From: Saccharicrinis fermentans DSM 9555 = JCM 21142
GTDB taxonomy: Bacteria > Bacteroidota > Bacteroidia > Bacteroidales > Marinilabiliaceae
Assembly: GCF_000517085.1 (NCBI RefSeq)
Contig: NZ_KI912107.1
Coordinates: 5,701,980-5,765,979, forward strand
DNA length: 64,000 nt
Direction: 5' to 3'
Under the pieces are notes generated by a model. That model was not told where the DNA came from, made no database searches, and saw only the letters and a list, made by a program, of their open reading frames with translations. The position numbers were made by a program, and so were the translations under genes. Below, piece after piece: positions 1-12,700 of this stretch. Position 1 is the first letter of the stretch; each line of letters begins with the position of its first letter.

Positions 1-1
1 T

Positions 2-802
2 CCTATGGAAGCTACAGAGGAAGATATGGCTTTGTTTAAAGGTCATCCGCGTCAGAAATTGGCTGCCATGACCTGGGCTTTGGACCGGTCTGTGGGTAAG
101 ATTGTACAAAAACTGAAAGATGAAGATCTTCTAAATAATACACTTATCTTCTTTTTAAGTGATAACGGGGGTGCACACAATAATCAATCATCCAATTATC
201 CACTGAAAGGCTTTAAGGGCAATAAGTACGAAGGGGGACATCGAGTGGCATTTTTTATGCATTGGCCCGAAGAAATTGAGAAGGGTACCTACAATGGATT
301 AACTTCTTCGCTGGATATTTTTGCCACCTCCATTGCTGTAACTGGTAAGCAGGTACATACTAATAAAACCTTGGACGGTGTTAACTTGATTCCATATGTT
401 AAAAATGGCATAGCAGAAAGTCCTCACAAACAATTATTTTGGCGTAAAGATCAAATGGCTGCTATGCGTAGTGGTCAATATAAAATGATTCGCGTAGCTA
501 GGTTGGGCTATCGTTTGTATGATTTAGAGGAGGATTTAGGTGAAAGTAATGATTTGTGTGAGGCTAAAAATACTGCGCTTCATGAACTGCAAAACCAATT
601 GCAATCTTGGGAAAAGGGATTGATTCAGCCTCTTTGGACTGAAGGAGCTATTTGGGATACCATCACCTGGATGATTCATGAAGATTATTATCTAAATCGA
701 CCGGTGCGTGTGAAAGATCCAGGAAGTCTTAAAGAATGGAGAAAGCGCAAAAGAGAATCAGCGAAAGATATGCTTTTATTGCAAGATATATCGCGTCTTT
801 AA
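2..802 (+). CDS. Sulfatase, C-terminal part (5' end outside window)
   Basis: The reading frame is open to the window edge, so this is the C-terminal part of an arylsulfatase/alkaline-phosphatase-superfamily enzyme that removes sulfate esters, probably from algal or host glycans. The segment FFLSDNGG with the following lysine-rich GNKYEGGHRV is the usual second metal/substrate block of sulfatases, and the tail has the typical RLYDLEEDLGES block. The Cys/Ser that matures to formylglycine would lie upstream and is not visible. The beta-galactosidase 185 bp downstream on the same strand suits polysaccharide use. Confidence in family is high; the substrate is unknown. Confidence 0.88.
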   Translation, partial: PMEATEEDMALFKGHPRQKLAAMTWALDRSVGKIVQKLKDEDLLNNTLIFFLSDNGGAHNNQSSNYPLKGFKGNKYEGGHRVAFFMHWPEEIEKGTYNGLTSSLDIFATSIAVTGKQVHTNKTLDGVNLIPYVKNGIAESPHKQLFWRKDQMAAMRSGQYKMIRVARLGYRLYDLEEDLGESNDLCEAKNTALHELQNQLQSWEKGLIQPLWTEGAIWDTITWMIHEDYYLNRPVRVKDPGSLKEWRKRKRESAKDMLLLQDISRL

Positions 803-962
803 AAAGGTGCTTCGTTGCTTTGTTTCAATAGAACCATCGTGTTGTTGCGCTAATTTTTTTAAGCACTGACGTAAAGTTGTAAAAGTGCATTAAAAGATCT
901 AATGCTAAGTACGGTCAAGACAGAATATATAGTTAATATGCGAATGTTGTTATAAAATATAA

Positions 963-4112
<3,150 letters not shown>

Positions 4113-4164
4113 ATGGAAGATGGCTTGTAAGTCGTATGCCATTGGTAAACGATTGTAGTGTGGT

Positions 4165-4199
4165 AAGGCAGGACTGATTTATAGTCCTGCCTTCTTTGT
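4165..4199 (+). terminator. Hairpin terminator after beta-galactosidase
   Basis: Inverted repeat AAGGCAGGACT / AGTCCTGCCTT with a 7-base loop, followed by a T-rich stretch, 53 bp after the beta-galactosidase stop. Confidence 0.8.
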
Positions 4200-4492
4200 C
4201 TGGTGTGCCGTGCATGGTAACTAACTAGATGATGCAAGTTCATTATGGGGGTTTGTAGTAGTCAACCATTAGCCAATGGCAAGGATACTTACCGTGAGGT
4301 ATAATCTGAAGGAAGCCCGAGGCAAAAATCACTCAACAGAGCATTGTTGGAAACCTTTAAAGAATCGGCAAAGTTTTTGGTCGTTGATTTTTGAAGAGCC
4401 ACCACTTTTGGGCAAGCCTATTACAAAAAAGATGTTCTGTTTATTTAATAAATTTTCAATATCATAAAATAAGCAAAAGTTCTGTATTTCGT
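4200..4492. other. Intergenic, no gene recognised
   Basis: A 63-codon open frame at 4276-4467 lies here, but it has no recognisable domain and no conserved neighbour. I see only the promoter-like box at its right end. Confidence 0.5.
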
Positions 4493-4500
4493 TATATTTG
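4493..4500 (+). promoter_or_regulatory. Bacteroidota -7 box (TATATTTG) before radical SAM gene
   Basis: TATATTTG fits the TAnnTTTG -7 consensus of the Bacteroidota primary sigma factor and lies about 60 bp before the preferred ATG at 4563. I do not see a convincing TTG-type -33 element at the usual spacing. Confidence 0.45.
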
Positions 4501-4562
4501 CGTGTTGTACATAAAGCATGGTTTGCCCCGATGTTATTAACACAAAAAGAATAAAGAAAACA

Positions 4563-6509
4563 ATGAAGGCAAAAGAAATATTTGAAATAGGATTGCAATA
4601 TCATCATTATGCTAATACGGCATATCCGTTGACGCCTAATTCTTATAAAGAGTTCAAGGTAAAAAATCAAACCGAATATGTTGATTTTTTAAAAAGAGAT
4701 TGGCATAAATCCGATAAATTAAGTCTTTATGTACACATCCCTTTTTGCAAAGTGAGGTGCAAATTTTGTGAGTACGTTGTGTTGGAAGGTACTGATCTAA
4801 ACACAGAAGATTTATATGTCTCTTTATTGCTGAAGGAAATAGAGATGTATAAAACAATTCTTCATGGCAAAAAGATAGTTGGTTATGATCTTGGAGGAGG
4901 AACGCCAACAAAGCTCTCGATAAAAAACATAGAAAAAATAACGAATGCGCTGGTTGATTCTTTTGATTTCGAAAAAGATGTGGTTTTTAGTATTGAAACG
5001 ACACCAGTGATTGCCGCAAATGAATTTCAGAAATTAGTAGCTATTTACAAGCTTGGATACCATAGAATTAGTATGGGGATTCAAACGGTTTCCGAAAGGC
5101 TGCTAAACGATTTGGGAAGGGAAGGAACAACTCAGATTTATGAAAAAGCAGTTCAGAACATTCGCTTAGCTGGATTTGAGAAGTTTAATATCGACCTTAT
5201 GTATGGTTTTTTACACCAAAATGATGAAGATTTTGAAAACACCTTGAAGTATGCCATTGCTCTAAAACCTGATTATATTACACTTTACCGTAACAGATAT
5301 AAAGGTACAAAGCTTGAAGGTGAAGCCGGAGGAGTTTCGTTATTTAAAATTATTCGACAATATAGACTAGCTTACAGTATTTTAATTAAAAATGGGTACA
5401 AGGCTAATGTTGGTAAGAATACATTTAGTAAAATAGAAGGGGATTATGGAACAAGTGACTACCTGACTAAACGTGTAATTGATGGTGTGCCTTATGTGGG
5501 TATGGGACTTGGTGCTCAATCATTTGGAAATGATTATTTGGCATACAATTCAGGTGCTGCAAATAAGCAATTAGTTAAATATAAACAACAAATTGACAGT
5601 CAACAGATACCCATACAGGATCTTTATTGTCTCGATATACAGGAGTCTATTGCAAAAATGGTTTCTGTTGCATTTTATTTCGGATTCGTTGATTTAATTG
5701 CATTTGAAAAGAGATTTAACGTGTCTTTTGTAGCGCATTTTAAAGAAGAGGTTGACTTTGTTCTTCAAGAAAACCTGATGGTAATCAGCGAGGGGCGATT
5801 AATCTTGACCAATCGGGGAGCCGATTATATAAATGGAATAATTCCATTGTTCTATTCTGAGCGTTCGAAAGCAGAATTACTGGAATTACATAAAAAGAGT
5901 AAAATTCTTTCAACAGGAGAAACCGAATTTCTTAAAGCTTATCATATGAATGAGTTTGAGCGACCATCGGTAGCTACAGATACGGTTGTGTTAGTGCCAG
6001 AAAATAAATCTCAGGAAAAGCAGTTTTCTGTTGTTCTTATAAAACGTGGTGAACATCCGTATATGAATGATTGGGCATTACCTGGAGGATTTGTCAAAAG
6101 AAATGAGACGGTGGAGATGGCTGCATATCGAGAGTTGAAAGATGAAACAGGTATCTCGGATTTTACACTTTCACAGCTTCATGTTTTTAGTGAACCGAAA
6201 CGAGATCCAAGGGGGTGGATCATCTCATGTTCTTTTTGGGGTATAGGTAATTTAGATCAACAAAACTTGCAGTTTGGAGATGATGCAATTGATGTTCAGC
6301 TGTTTAAGATTGAACTTACATCAACGGACTTGCTTAGGTATATACTAACACTTTCTCATAAAGAGATTAAGCTGACAGCTGTTATTGAAAAAGTAAAAAA
6401 TGATAATAACATACTGCATTACAAGGTGGTTGAATCAAATGGAATTGCATTTGACCATGCTAAGATATTAATGATTGCGCTAGAGAGGGCAGCAAAGCAT
6501 AGAGGCTAA
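4563..6509 (+). CDS. HemW-like radical SAM protein fused to a Nudix hydrolase
   Basis: About 648 residues from the ATG at 4563; a longer start at 4518 is possible but MKAKEIF looks like the natural beginning. The N-terminal ~430 residues are a radical SAM enzyme of the coproporphyrinogen-oxidase/HemW type, with the cluster-binding C62-x3-C66-x2-C69 in the HIPFCKVRCKFCEY block, then GGGTPT and the HemW-like C-terminal winged domain. The last ~200 residues are a Nudix domain with its box around 508-531 (GGFVKRNE, then REL.DETGI, with Asp replacing the first Glu of the usual EE pair). HemW-like proteins use SAM and a 4Fe-4S cluster; Nudix enzymes cleave nucleoside diphosphate-X compounds. What the fusion does is not known to me. 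Confidence 0.85.
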   Translation: MKAKEIFEIGLQYHHYANTAYPLTPNSYKEFKVKNQTEYVDFLKRDWHKSDKLSLYVHIPFCKVRCKFCEYVVLEGTDLNTEDLYVSLLLKEIEMYKTILHGKKIVGYDLGGGTPTKLSIKNIEKITNALVDSFDFEKDVVFSIETTPVIAANEFQKLVAIYKLGYHRISMGIQTVSERLLNDLGREGTTQIYEKAVQNIRLAGFEKFNIDLMYGFLHQNDEDFENTLKYAIALKPDYITLYRNRYKGTKLEGEAGGVSLFKIIRQYRLAYSILIKNGYKANVGKNTFSKIEGDYGTSDYLTKRVIDGVPYVGMGLGAQSFGNDYLAYNSGAANKQLVKYKQQIDSQQIPIQDLYCLDIQESIAKMVSVAFYFGFVDLIAFEKRFNVSFVAHFKEEVDFVLQENLMVISEGRLILTNRGADYINGIIPLFYSERSKAELLELHKKSKILSTGETEFLKAYHMNEFERPSVATDTVVLVPENKSQEKQFSVVLIKRGEHPYMNDWALPGGFVKRNETVEMAAYRELKDETGISDFTLSQLHVFSEPKRDPRGWIISCSFWGIGNLDQQNLQFGDDAIDVQLFKIELTSTDLLRYILTLSHKEIKLTAVIEKVKNDNNILHYKVVESNGIAFDHAKILMIALERAAKHRG

Positions 6510-6690
6510 CACGGGTGCTATAATGGCAGTTTTTTATACAACCTGCGTGGGGATGTAGGTAGGCAGTGATGGCAATGTGGCTCCAGGTATCTGCTTGGGC
6601 GTTGAACCCTTTTGCCTTATGCGCCCTGTCTTCCATTCAATTTCATTACATTTGGACTACCACAAAAAATTACAAACTAAATAGTTTTGC

Positions 6691-6957
6691 ATGATAGAAA
6701 CAGCCAAAAATAACTTAAAACAACTTCGCGATTTGTTGGAAAAATTAAGCAATGATGATTATTCCACTCGTCCTGAAGTATTATTGGGAGCCTCTATTGG
6801 TGAGCACTATAGACATGTTCTGGAGTTTTATCTATTATTAGTCTCAGGTTCTAATGCTGGTGTAATCAGCTACGACTCTCGCAAGCGCAACAACATTATT
6901 GCGCAAGATACAGCCTTTGCGTGCCACCATAGTTCCGCGGTAATACCAAAAGGATGA
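6691..6957 (+). pseudogene. DinB-like protein, N-terminal fragment
   Basis: The first ~75 codons resemble the N-terminus of Bacteroidota DinB-like four-helix proteins, including GASIGEHYRHVLEFY with the His that normally helps bind metal, then SYDSRKRNN. After DTAFA the frame runs into unrelated sequence and stops. Intact family members are around 150-170 residues, so the C-terminal half is gone. Sequence from the next gene begins right at the break in another frame, which indicates a deletion. Confidence 0.65.
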
Positions 6958-7192
6958 TATCATTCTTTGCTATCCTAAAGATGCGCTGGCAGGCGGTTCT
7001 TGGATTGCTATGAGTAATCATAGACGTGTGGTGTGCTTACTCAATGGGGCTTTTGTTCCCCATGTCAAACAAGTATTTCATACCCATAGTAGAGGGAAAG
7101 TATTAATAGATGCTGCCAAGACAAGCTTGAATCCCGAAGTGCTTTTCTCTGCAGAATCGCTCGCATATACCGAACCTTTTACCTTGTTGACC
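6909..7192 (+). pseudogene. NRDE/TANGO2-family protein, internal fragment
   Basis: Read in the frame of the codon at 7010, this begins PLRATIVPR, meets an in-frame TAA, and continues YQKDDIILCYPKDALAGGSW then NHRRVVCLLNGAF, typical of NRDE (TANGO2) proteins. The N-terminal block that holds the name-giving NRDE motif is missing, lost at the junction with the DinB fragment. The piece ends near EPFTLLTID, where it runs without a frame change into a DUF6695-like sequence. Function lost, in my reading. Confidence 0.6.
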
Positions 7193-7930
7193 ATTGATTT
7201 TGGCCGCTATCATTCACCCTCTCAATACGGAAGAGTGCGAGGCAGTATTACCGACCCTGATTTAAAAGTACTTACTGTGCCAGAGATATCAATAGATGGA
7301 AATGAGATTTTGAATTTCACAGAAATATTGAAGGAACTTCAACAGAATCCATCGTGTCATGGAGATGGTAAACTGCATGCTTCCTACGCTCCTATTTATT
7401 TTGAAAAGGCTTATGAAAAGGCCTTAGAAATGCAAGCTATGAGTCCCATGCCTTATGGTCCGTTTTAATACAACGGAAGCAATTGCTCACGCTTTGTAAA
7501 TGCGGTGTTACGGGCAGGAAAACCCAATTGGAGACAGCGTTTTAGACTGAAATTTTGGCTTACGCCTACTCCCTTGACTAATGTGCATGCTTTTTACAAT
7601 CAAACGATTATTAAAAATATAAGTGGGAAGCAGCCTGCTTATCCCTCGTTCAAACCCCATAAGAAGTTTTTGCAATCGACTTTGCCACAACCTCCGAAGC
7701 ACCCTAATATTCCTGAAGATGCGCAATGGTTGGCTGGCGAAGGAGCTGGATCCTGGTTTCATGTTGAAACTGAAAAAGCCTTGCTTAAAATCACCCGTTA
7801 CTCACCGTCAGCAACAATTGAATGTACAGGTTTTTATGATAGTAAAAAAGTTTATTCTCATTGGGTTGATTTACATGCTTGTACAGTGACCTATCCCAGC
7901 CATTGCCATAGGGTTACCATAAAACTTTAA
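7193..7930 (+). pseudogene. DUF6695-like protein, C-terminal part with internal stop
   Basis: FGRYHSPSQYGRVRG, SCHGDGKLHASY and MPYGPF followed by NGSNCSRFV match what I recall of the DUF6695 family (a Bacteroidota papain-like-fold protein; the Cys in NGSNCSRF and the GRYH His would be key residues). A TAA at 7466-7468 interrupts it between MPYGPF and YNGSNCSRF, where relatives have an ordinary codon. The frame then stays open to 7930. The N-terminus is replaced by NRDE sequence. It is the last piece of a three-gene collapse. Confidence 0.6.
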
Positions 7931-7998
7931 GAAGATAAAGTACGATTTTATAAAAAAGTGAGCTAAAAATTGAATACTTATTTTTCTACCTTTAGGCT

Positions 7999-8946
7999 AT
8001 GGATATTTCAAGAAGAAGGTTTATTAGAAATGCCGGTGTTGTTAGTATTGCTACCCCTTTAGTATCGTCACCAGTCATGGCATTAAGTCAAGCTACCCAG
8101 GCTGGTGTCTTGAAGGTGCATTTGTTTTCTAAACATTTGCAATTTATGGATGTTCAGGAGGCCGGACAAATAGCTGCTGAATTAGGGTTTGATGGTTTAG
8201 ACTTAACGGTTCGTCCCCATGGGCATATTTTACCAGAGAATGTAAAAACTGATTTGCCTATTGCTATCAAGGATTTGCAAAAGAGTGGCTTATCTTGTCA
8301 TATGATTACCACCGCCATTACAGATGTGAATAATGCTTGTGATGTAGAGATTATTCGTGTGGCAGCTGAGGAGGGCGTTAAATTTTATCGTAGTAATTGG
8401 TTTAAGTATCACAAAGAAAAAACCATGCAGGAGTCACTTCATTTCTACCAGAAAAAAATCCGTGAATTGGGCGAAGTTAATAAGAAACATGGGGTAGTGG
8501 GATGTTATCAAAACCATGCGGGGACAGCAATCGGGTCTTCGTATTGGGAAATCAAAGAGCTGTTAAAAACAGTAGATGCAAAATATTTTGGTACGCAATA
8601 TGATATCCGGCATGCCATGGTAGAAGGGGGATTGTCATGGCCCAATGGTCTTCGCTTGCTAAAAGATCATATTAAAACAATGGTGCTGAAAGATGTTAAA
8701 TGGGGGAGGGTGAACGGAAAATGGAAGTTGGTGAATGTGCCTATTGGTGAGGGAATGGTGGATTTTAATACCTATTTTAAAAGTTTAAAAGAGGATGGTT
8801 TGCAACCACCCGTTTCCTTGCATCTGGAATATCCATTGGGAGGTGCAGAAAGCGGTAGTAGAACCATTTCGGTTGATAAGAAGGTGATTTTTGATGCCAT
8901 GAGAAAAGATCTCACAGCGGTTCATAAGCTTTGGCGACAGGCTTGA
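7999..8946 (+). CDS. Tat-exported sugar phosphate isomerase/epimerase-like TIM barrel
   Basis: 315 residues. The N-terminus SRRRFIRNAG followed by a hydrophobic stretch to about residue 30 is a twin-arginine signal, so the folded protein is exported. The rest reads as an AP-endonuclease-2-type TIM barrel (xylose isomerase-like), with the metal-ligand regions NHAG, DIRHAMVEGG and HLEYPLGG. Such proteins isomerise or epimerise sugars; the substrate here is unknown. A TACCTTTA box just before the ATG may be a promoter for a nearly leaderless transcript. Confidence 0.82.
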   Translation: MDISRRRFIRNAGVVSIATPLVSSPVMALSQATQAGVLKVHLFSKHLQFMDVQEAGQIAAELGFDGLDLTVRPHGHILPENVKTDLPIAIKDLQKSGLSCHMITTAITDVNNACDVEIIRVAAEEGVKFYRSNWFKYHKEKTMQESLHFYQKKIRELGEVNKKHGVVGCYQNHAGTAIGSSYWEIKELLKTVDAKYFGTQYDIRHAMVEGGLSWPNGLRLLKDHIKTMVLKDVKWGRVNGKWKLVNVPIGEGMVDFNTYFKSLKEDGLQPPVSLHLEYPLGGAESGSRTISVDKKVIFDAMRKDLTAVHKLWRQA

Positions 8947-8962
8947 TGAATGGGAGATGTTG

Positions 8963-9018
8963 AACCCGGAAAATGCATTTGAAAATATATGACGAAGTTC
9001 TCATGCATCATTCGGGTT
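8963..9018. repeat. Short MITE-like palindrome (copy 1)
   Basis: AACCCGGAAAATGCATTT at the left is the near inverted repeat of TGCATCATTCGGGTT at the right. The same ends bound two longer copies at 39507-39676 and 39928-40098, which also share the inner ACGAAGTTCT block. It lies between convergent genes. Confidence 0.65.
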
Positions 9019-9042
9019 GGACCTGTTTTGTGTAATGCTTTT

Positions 9043-9771
9043 TCAGTGTTGAAACTGCTTGCTGCCGCCGTCCATATTCTTCAATTGAGCTGTCACCATG
9101 TTATGGATGGAGTCTGCATACGATTTGTTTAGGGTGTAAACGCCTACTTCGATGTTTAGTCGATTGTTTTTATGGCTTACTTTATTGATGACAGGACTTT
9201 GTGAAACAGACACCCATGGCGTGTTAAGAATTTGTTTTTTAAGATGAGGAATGAGCAGATCAGTAGTTATGGTTTCCGGGAATGAGAATTTTAGTATAAC
9301 CTTATCCAGGTGCTGATTACTACTGTGTTGTAATATTGTTTTTGAACGAATATTATAATAGGGAATTGAATGGATATTACCATGTGCATCTTCTATGTCC
9401 AACCTCAAATGTCCTGCTTTTTTTATCTGTCCCTTCATCTCATCAATCTCAATAAAACAGCCTATGTTCACCTTGTTCTGTACTTTTAAAAAGGCGCCGG
9501 ATATAAAATCACGAAGTACCAAAAATAAGGGTACAGCAAATATACAGATGGTTACCCCTATGGAGATAAGAATAAAGTAGTTTCTTGATTCATACACATG
9601 TTTGGTTACCCAAACAATAAATCCAATCCAGAAAAACAATTCGGTGAACGATAAAACATAGTCCAGCTGGTATTTAAAACGATGGGATATATTAAGTTTA
9701 TTTTTTAGGTAGAATAAAATGCGATATCCAAGAAATACAAGAGATGCAGTTATAAAAAATTTCATGATCAT
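9043..9771 (-). CDS. MscS-like mechanosensitive channel
   Basis: About 242 residues from the ATG at 9771, which sits 10 bp after the upstream stop; the alternative start at 9828 would overlap the upstream gene by 47 bp. Three hydrophobic segments are followed by a pore-lining-like helix, then the beta domain (VNIGCFIEIDEMKGQIKKAG, IPYYNI) and the alpha/beta cytoplasmic domain typical of small MscS channels. It should open under membrane tension and release solutes on hypo-osmotic shock. Close coupling to a cation-chloride-cotransporter homologue suggests joint osmotic or ionic control, which is inference. Confidence 0.8.
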   Translation of the reverse strand: MIMKFFITASLVFLGYRILFYLKNKLNISHRFKYQLDYVLSFTELFFWIGFIVWVTKHVYESRNYFILISIGVTICIFAVPLFLVLRDFISGAFLKVQNKVNIGCFIEIDEMKGQIKKAGHLRLDIEDAHGNIHSIPYYNIRSKTILQHSSNQHLDKVILKFSFPETITTDLLIPHLKKQILNTPWVSVSQSPVINKVSHKNNRLNIEVGVYTLNKSYADSIHNMVTAQLKNMDGGSKQFQH

Positions 9772-9781
9772 AGTGCGTGTT

Positions 9782-12700
9782 TTAAATAATTCCTTTTGAT
9801 TGACATACAGCCACCAATAGAGGCTCAATATTTCTGCCTAAGCAATAAAGTGCGTCTGTTTTATGAACTATCAGTCCTGCGTTCTTAATGGTAGTCAATA
9901 GGTTTTCAACATTTTCTTTCTCCCATCCTGTGAGTCTCATAAGCTTTTCTACCCCAATATTCTTGTGCTGAATAAAAAGAGCGATGGTGATGAGCCAGTT
10001 ATGTTGTAGGTTATAAAGTATTTCAGGGTTTACCTTTTGAGGTTTTTTGATGTTAAGCATCTCATGATTGGCATCTGTAATATTTGCTTTCCATATATTC
10101 ATGGCCATGCCGGGAATGCCTTCTGATGCATTGAAATAGGCGTTAAACAGAATGGAATAACTTAGTTGCGATAAATTGCTTTCGGGTTTTCCATGGTAAA
10201 AAAGCGATAAGCCGCTTGATTTATGACGGTTCAAAATGAGCGATTGAAGCTCCTTGGACGAAAATGGTTCGCAGTCAATAATTCCCAGACAATTATCTTC
10301 TAGAGGAAAGAGTTGACTTAAAATGCGAAATGAATAGGTATGGCAGTTTAATATAAAAAATACCTTATGGCCATATGATCTTATGAGCTGAATTATTTTC
10401 TCAATCACAGCTCCTCCTCCCAACCTTCGTTCCCACCATAATTCCAGATTATTGATGACGACTGCGCTGTCGAAGGGCATATTGTCGAAAATAGCAGCAA
10501 AGTCATCATGCCCACCTGTTTGTTGGGCAAAGGAAGCAAGCAAGTCTTGGGTTTCTACCGAACCACCAATGGGTGCATCAATCCAAAATACATGGTTGTG
10601 TTTAAATAGATGGTATGCGGCATATCTCGACAATGCCGTTTTACCTGCTCCGTGCACGCCGCGTATGATGGTTGCCCCTCCTAAGCCGTTTTTGTGTCTT
10701 TTAAGGGTATCTTTAATCGTATTCATTTCTCGATTGCGGGGAACCCATAATTCATCATTGATTTTTGAGCTACTGCTCATGAGTTTACGGTAAAAAACGG
10801 GTACAGAGTTCAACTTATTTTTTTCTGGCGTTATTTGGTCCACCAGCTCAAGTATCTGTTGATTTTTAAGTTTGTTTTCTGGTTGTTCAGCCAGGTACTT
10901 TTTTGATAATATAACACCACTGCTAATGCTGTTAAAAAAGTGAATAAGAATTTTGTTTGTAAAAAGCTGTATGTTTTTTATTTTATCGGATACCGCCGTA
11001 TTTATTTTTTTTCCTTTTTGCTCGCGCTTTTCAGAGTGTATGTTTTTTTCAGCTTCGATGATGGAATGATAAAATAATTTGGAAAAAGCTTCTTGTAGAT
11101 GTACCACAGAATAATGTTTTGCTTTCTCTACCGAGGTTTCTACCTTGTTTTTTTGTACTTGTACCTGGGCTGCTAGTTTTGAATAGAGCTCAGTGCCAGT
11201 GTTTTTTTCAGTTGCCACGTCAGAATGGGACTCTTTTATGTTGTTTAGATGAAAAAGCAGCATACTGTTGGCCTCTTTGCATTCTACAATGGCAGACCTA
11301 AGATTCCGATCCAAGGCTTCAAGTTCTCTGTAAAATGGTTCGTGAAATAGGATGTCAATATAGTAGGATGCCGTTTTGAACGGAGAAACAGGGAGCTCAT
11401 TGAGATGTGTAAATGGAATAAGCTTTGAATCCAGATGTATTGACTCCGGGACACTTAATTCTTCCGGAAAATCATTGATTAATTCAGATGCCTTCAGGTA
11501 GGTTTCGTTATAAATATCTAGAATATTGAGTTTGTTGTTTAATATGATCGGTTTTAGACTGGTTTCAGCTCCAGTTATCATTATTTCTAAGTTTTGTTCT
11601 AAAAGGGATAGTGTCTTTAAAAAGTTGTCGTTTATTAAGGTATTTATCTTGGTGTTACCCTTTAAAATAACATTTTTAAATATGTTTTTTCTGGATAAAA
11701 CCAAAGAATCAAGATAGAGGGTATTGCTTAAAAGCTGCATGCCCTTACCCCAGTTGTCCGAAAATTCGTTTAGGAGCTCTTCTGTATTTTCTTTTTTGAC
11801 GTTGATTTTTCTTTTTGATTTTTTTAGATTTTCGTAAGTGTTCAGGTCGTGAGTCAGCGTTATAGATAAGTTACGCAGTGCACTCATAAGTGCACCTTCG
11901 GCATGTTCCCTGAAATGAATGAGCTTACTTTCAATTGCTTTGAAATGATCTATGCAAGTATAAATATCGGTAAGTAGTTTGTTGTTCTCTGTCTCTGCCG
12001 ATAATATTGTTTTTTCGTATGCATCGTTGATGGTTAAAATTTGTTGTCTGGATGCTGTGATAACAAATGCCGAGACATCTTCTAATTGATCTAACTGCTT
12101 TTTTAGTGCAGGTTTTATCATCTCATTCAGGTAAAATGATACAGCCTTCCGGTAGGGGTATTTATGTATTTTTTCTTTGTTGTCTGATCCGCTTAAATAG
12201 GGTATGTGTATGGAATCAGCAGATTCATATACATAGTTGCCCAAGCGGGTCAGAATATCTGATATGCCGATGTTTATGGTGGCTTGTGATTCTGTGATTA
12301 TTTCCTTGGTTGTGACATCAATAATGCTTGTAATCTTCCGCAAAAAGGCCTGGTGATTTTTGACGAAGCTTTTAGGAAGTTCATGTTTGTCCTGCTCTGC
12401 CAATTCTTTTTCAAGGGTGTTTGCGTTTTGTTGTACAAACTCTTGAAAATGACGTGATAACTGGATGAGGTTTTTGATGGATGTAGTTAATGTTTTATCT
12501 ATGAAGCTTTGCCCAATTTGAAGCAGATCCAGATCTAGTTTTTCCAATTTGTTTCTGACAACTTTGTTGGATATTTCAGGTAAAGCAGGCAGTTGGACTG
12601 ATTTTGGATACAATTCTTGGGTGTGCTCCGTATGTAAATGTTCAAGTAGGTTGATTTCTTCAAATTCAGAAGAAGGACTTAGTAAAAGTAAACTGGCGGG

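Noticed and set aside
4276-4467. 63-codon open frame between beta-galactosidase and radical SAM gene
   Set aside because: No domain, no conserved pattern, and it overlaps a longer opposite frame of equal lack of merit; treated as chance.
6939-7468. Stop-codon recoding (two in-frame TAA in one frame)
   Set aside because: The same stretch shows gene truncations and a frame change, so simple decay explains the stops; other genes in the window use TAA as a normal stop.
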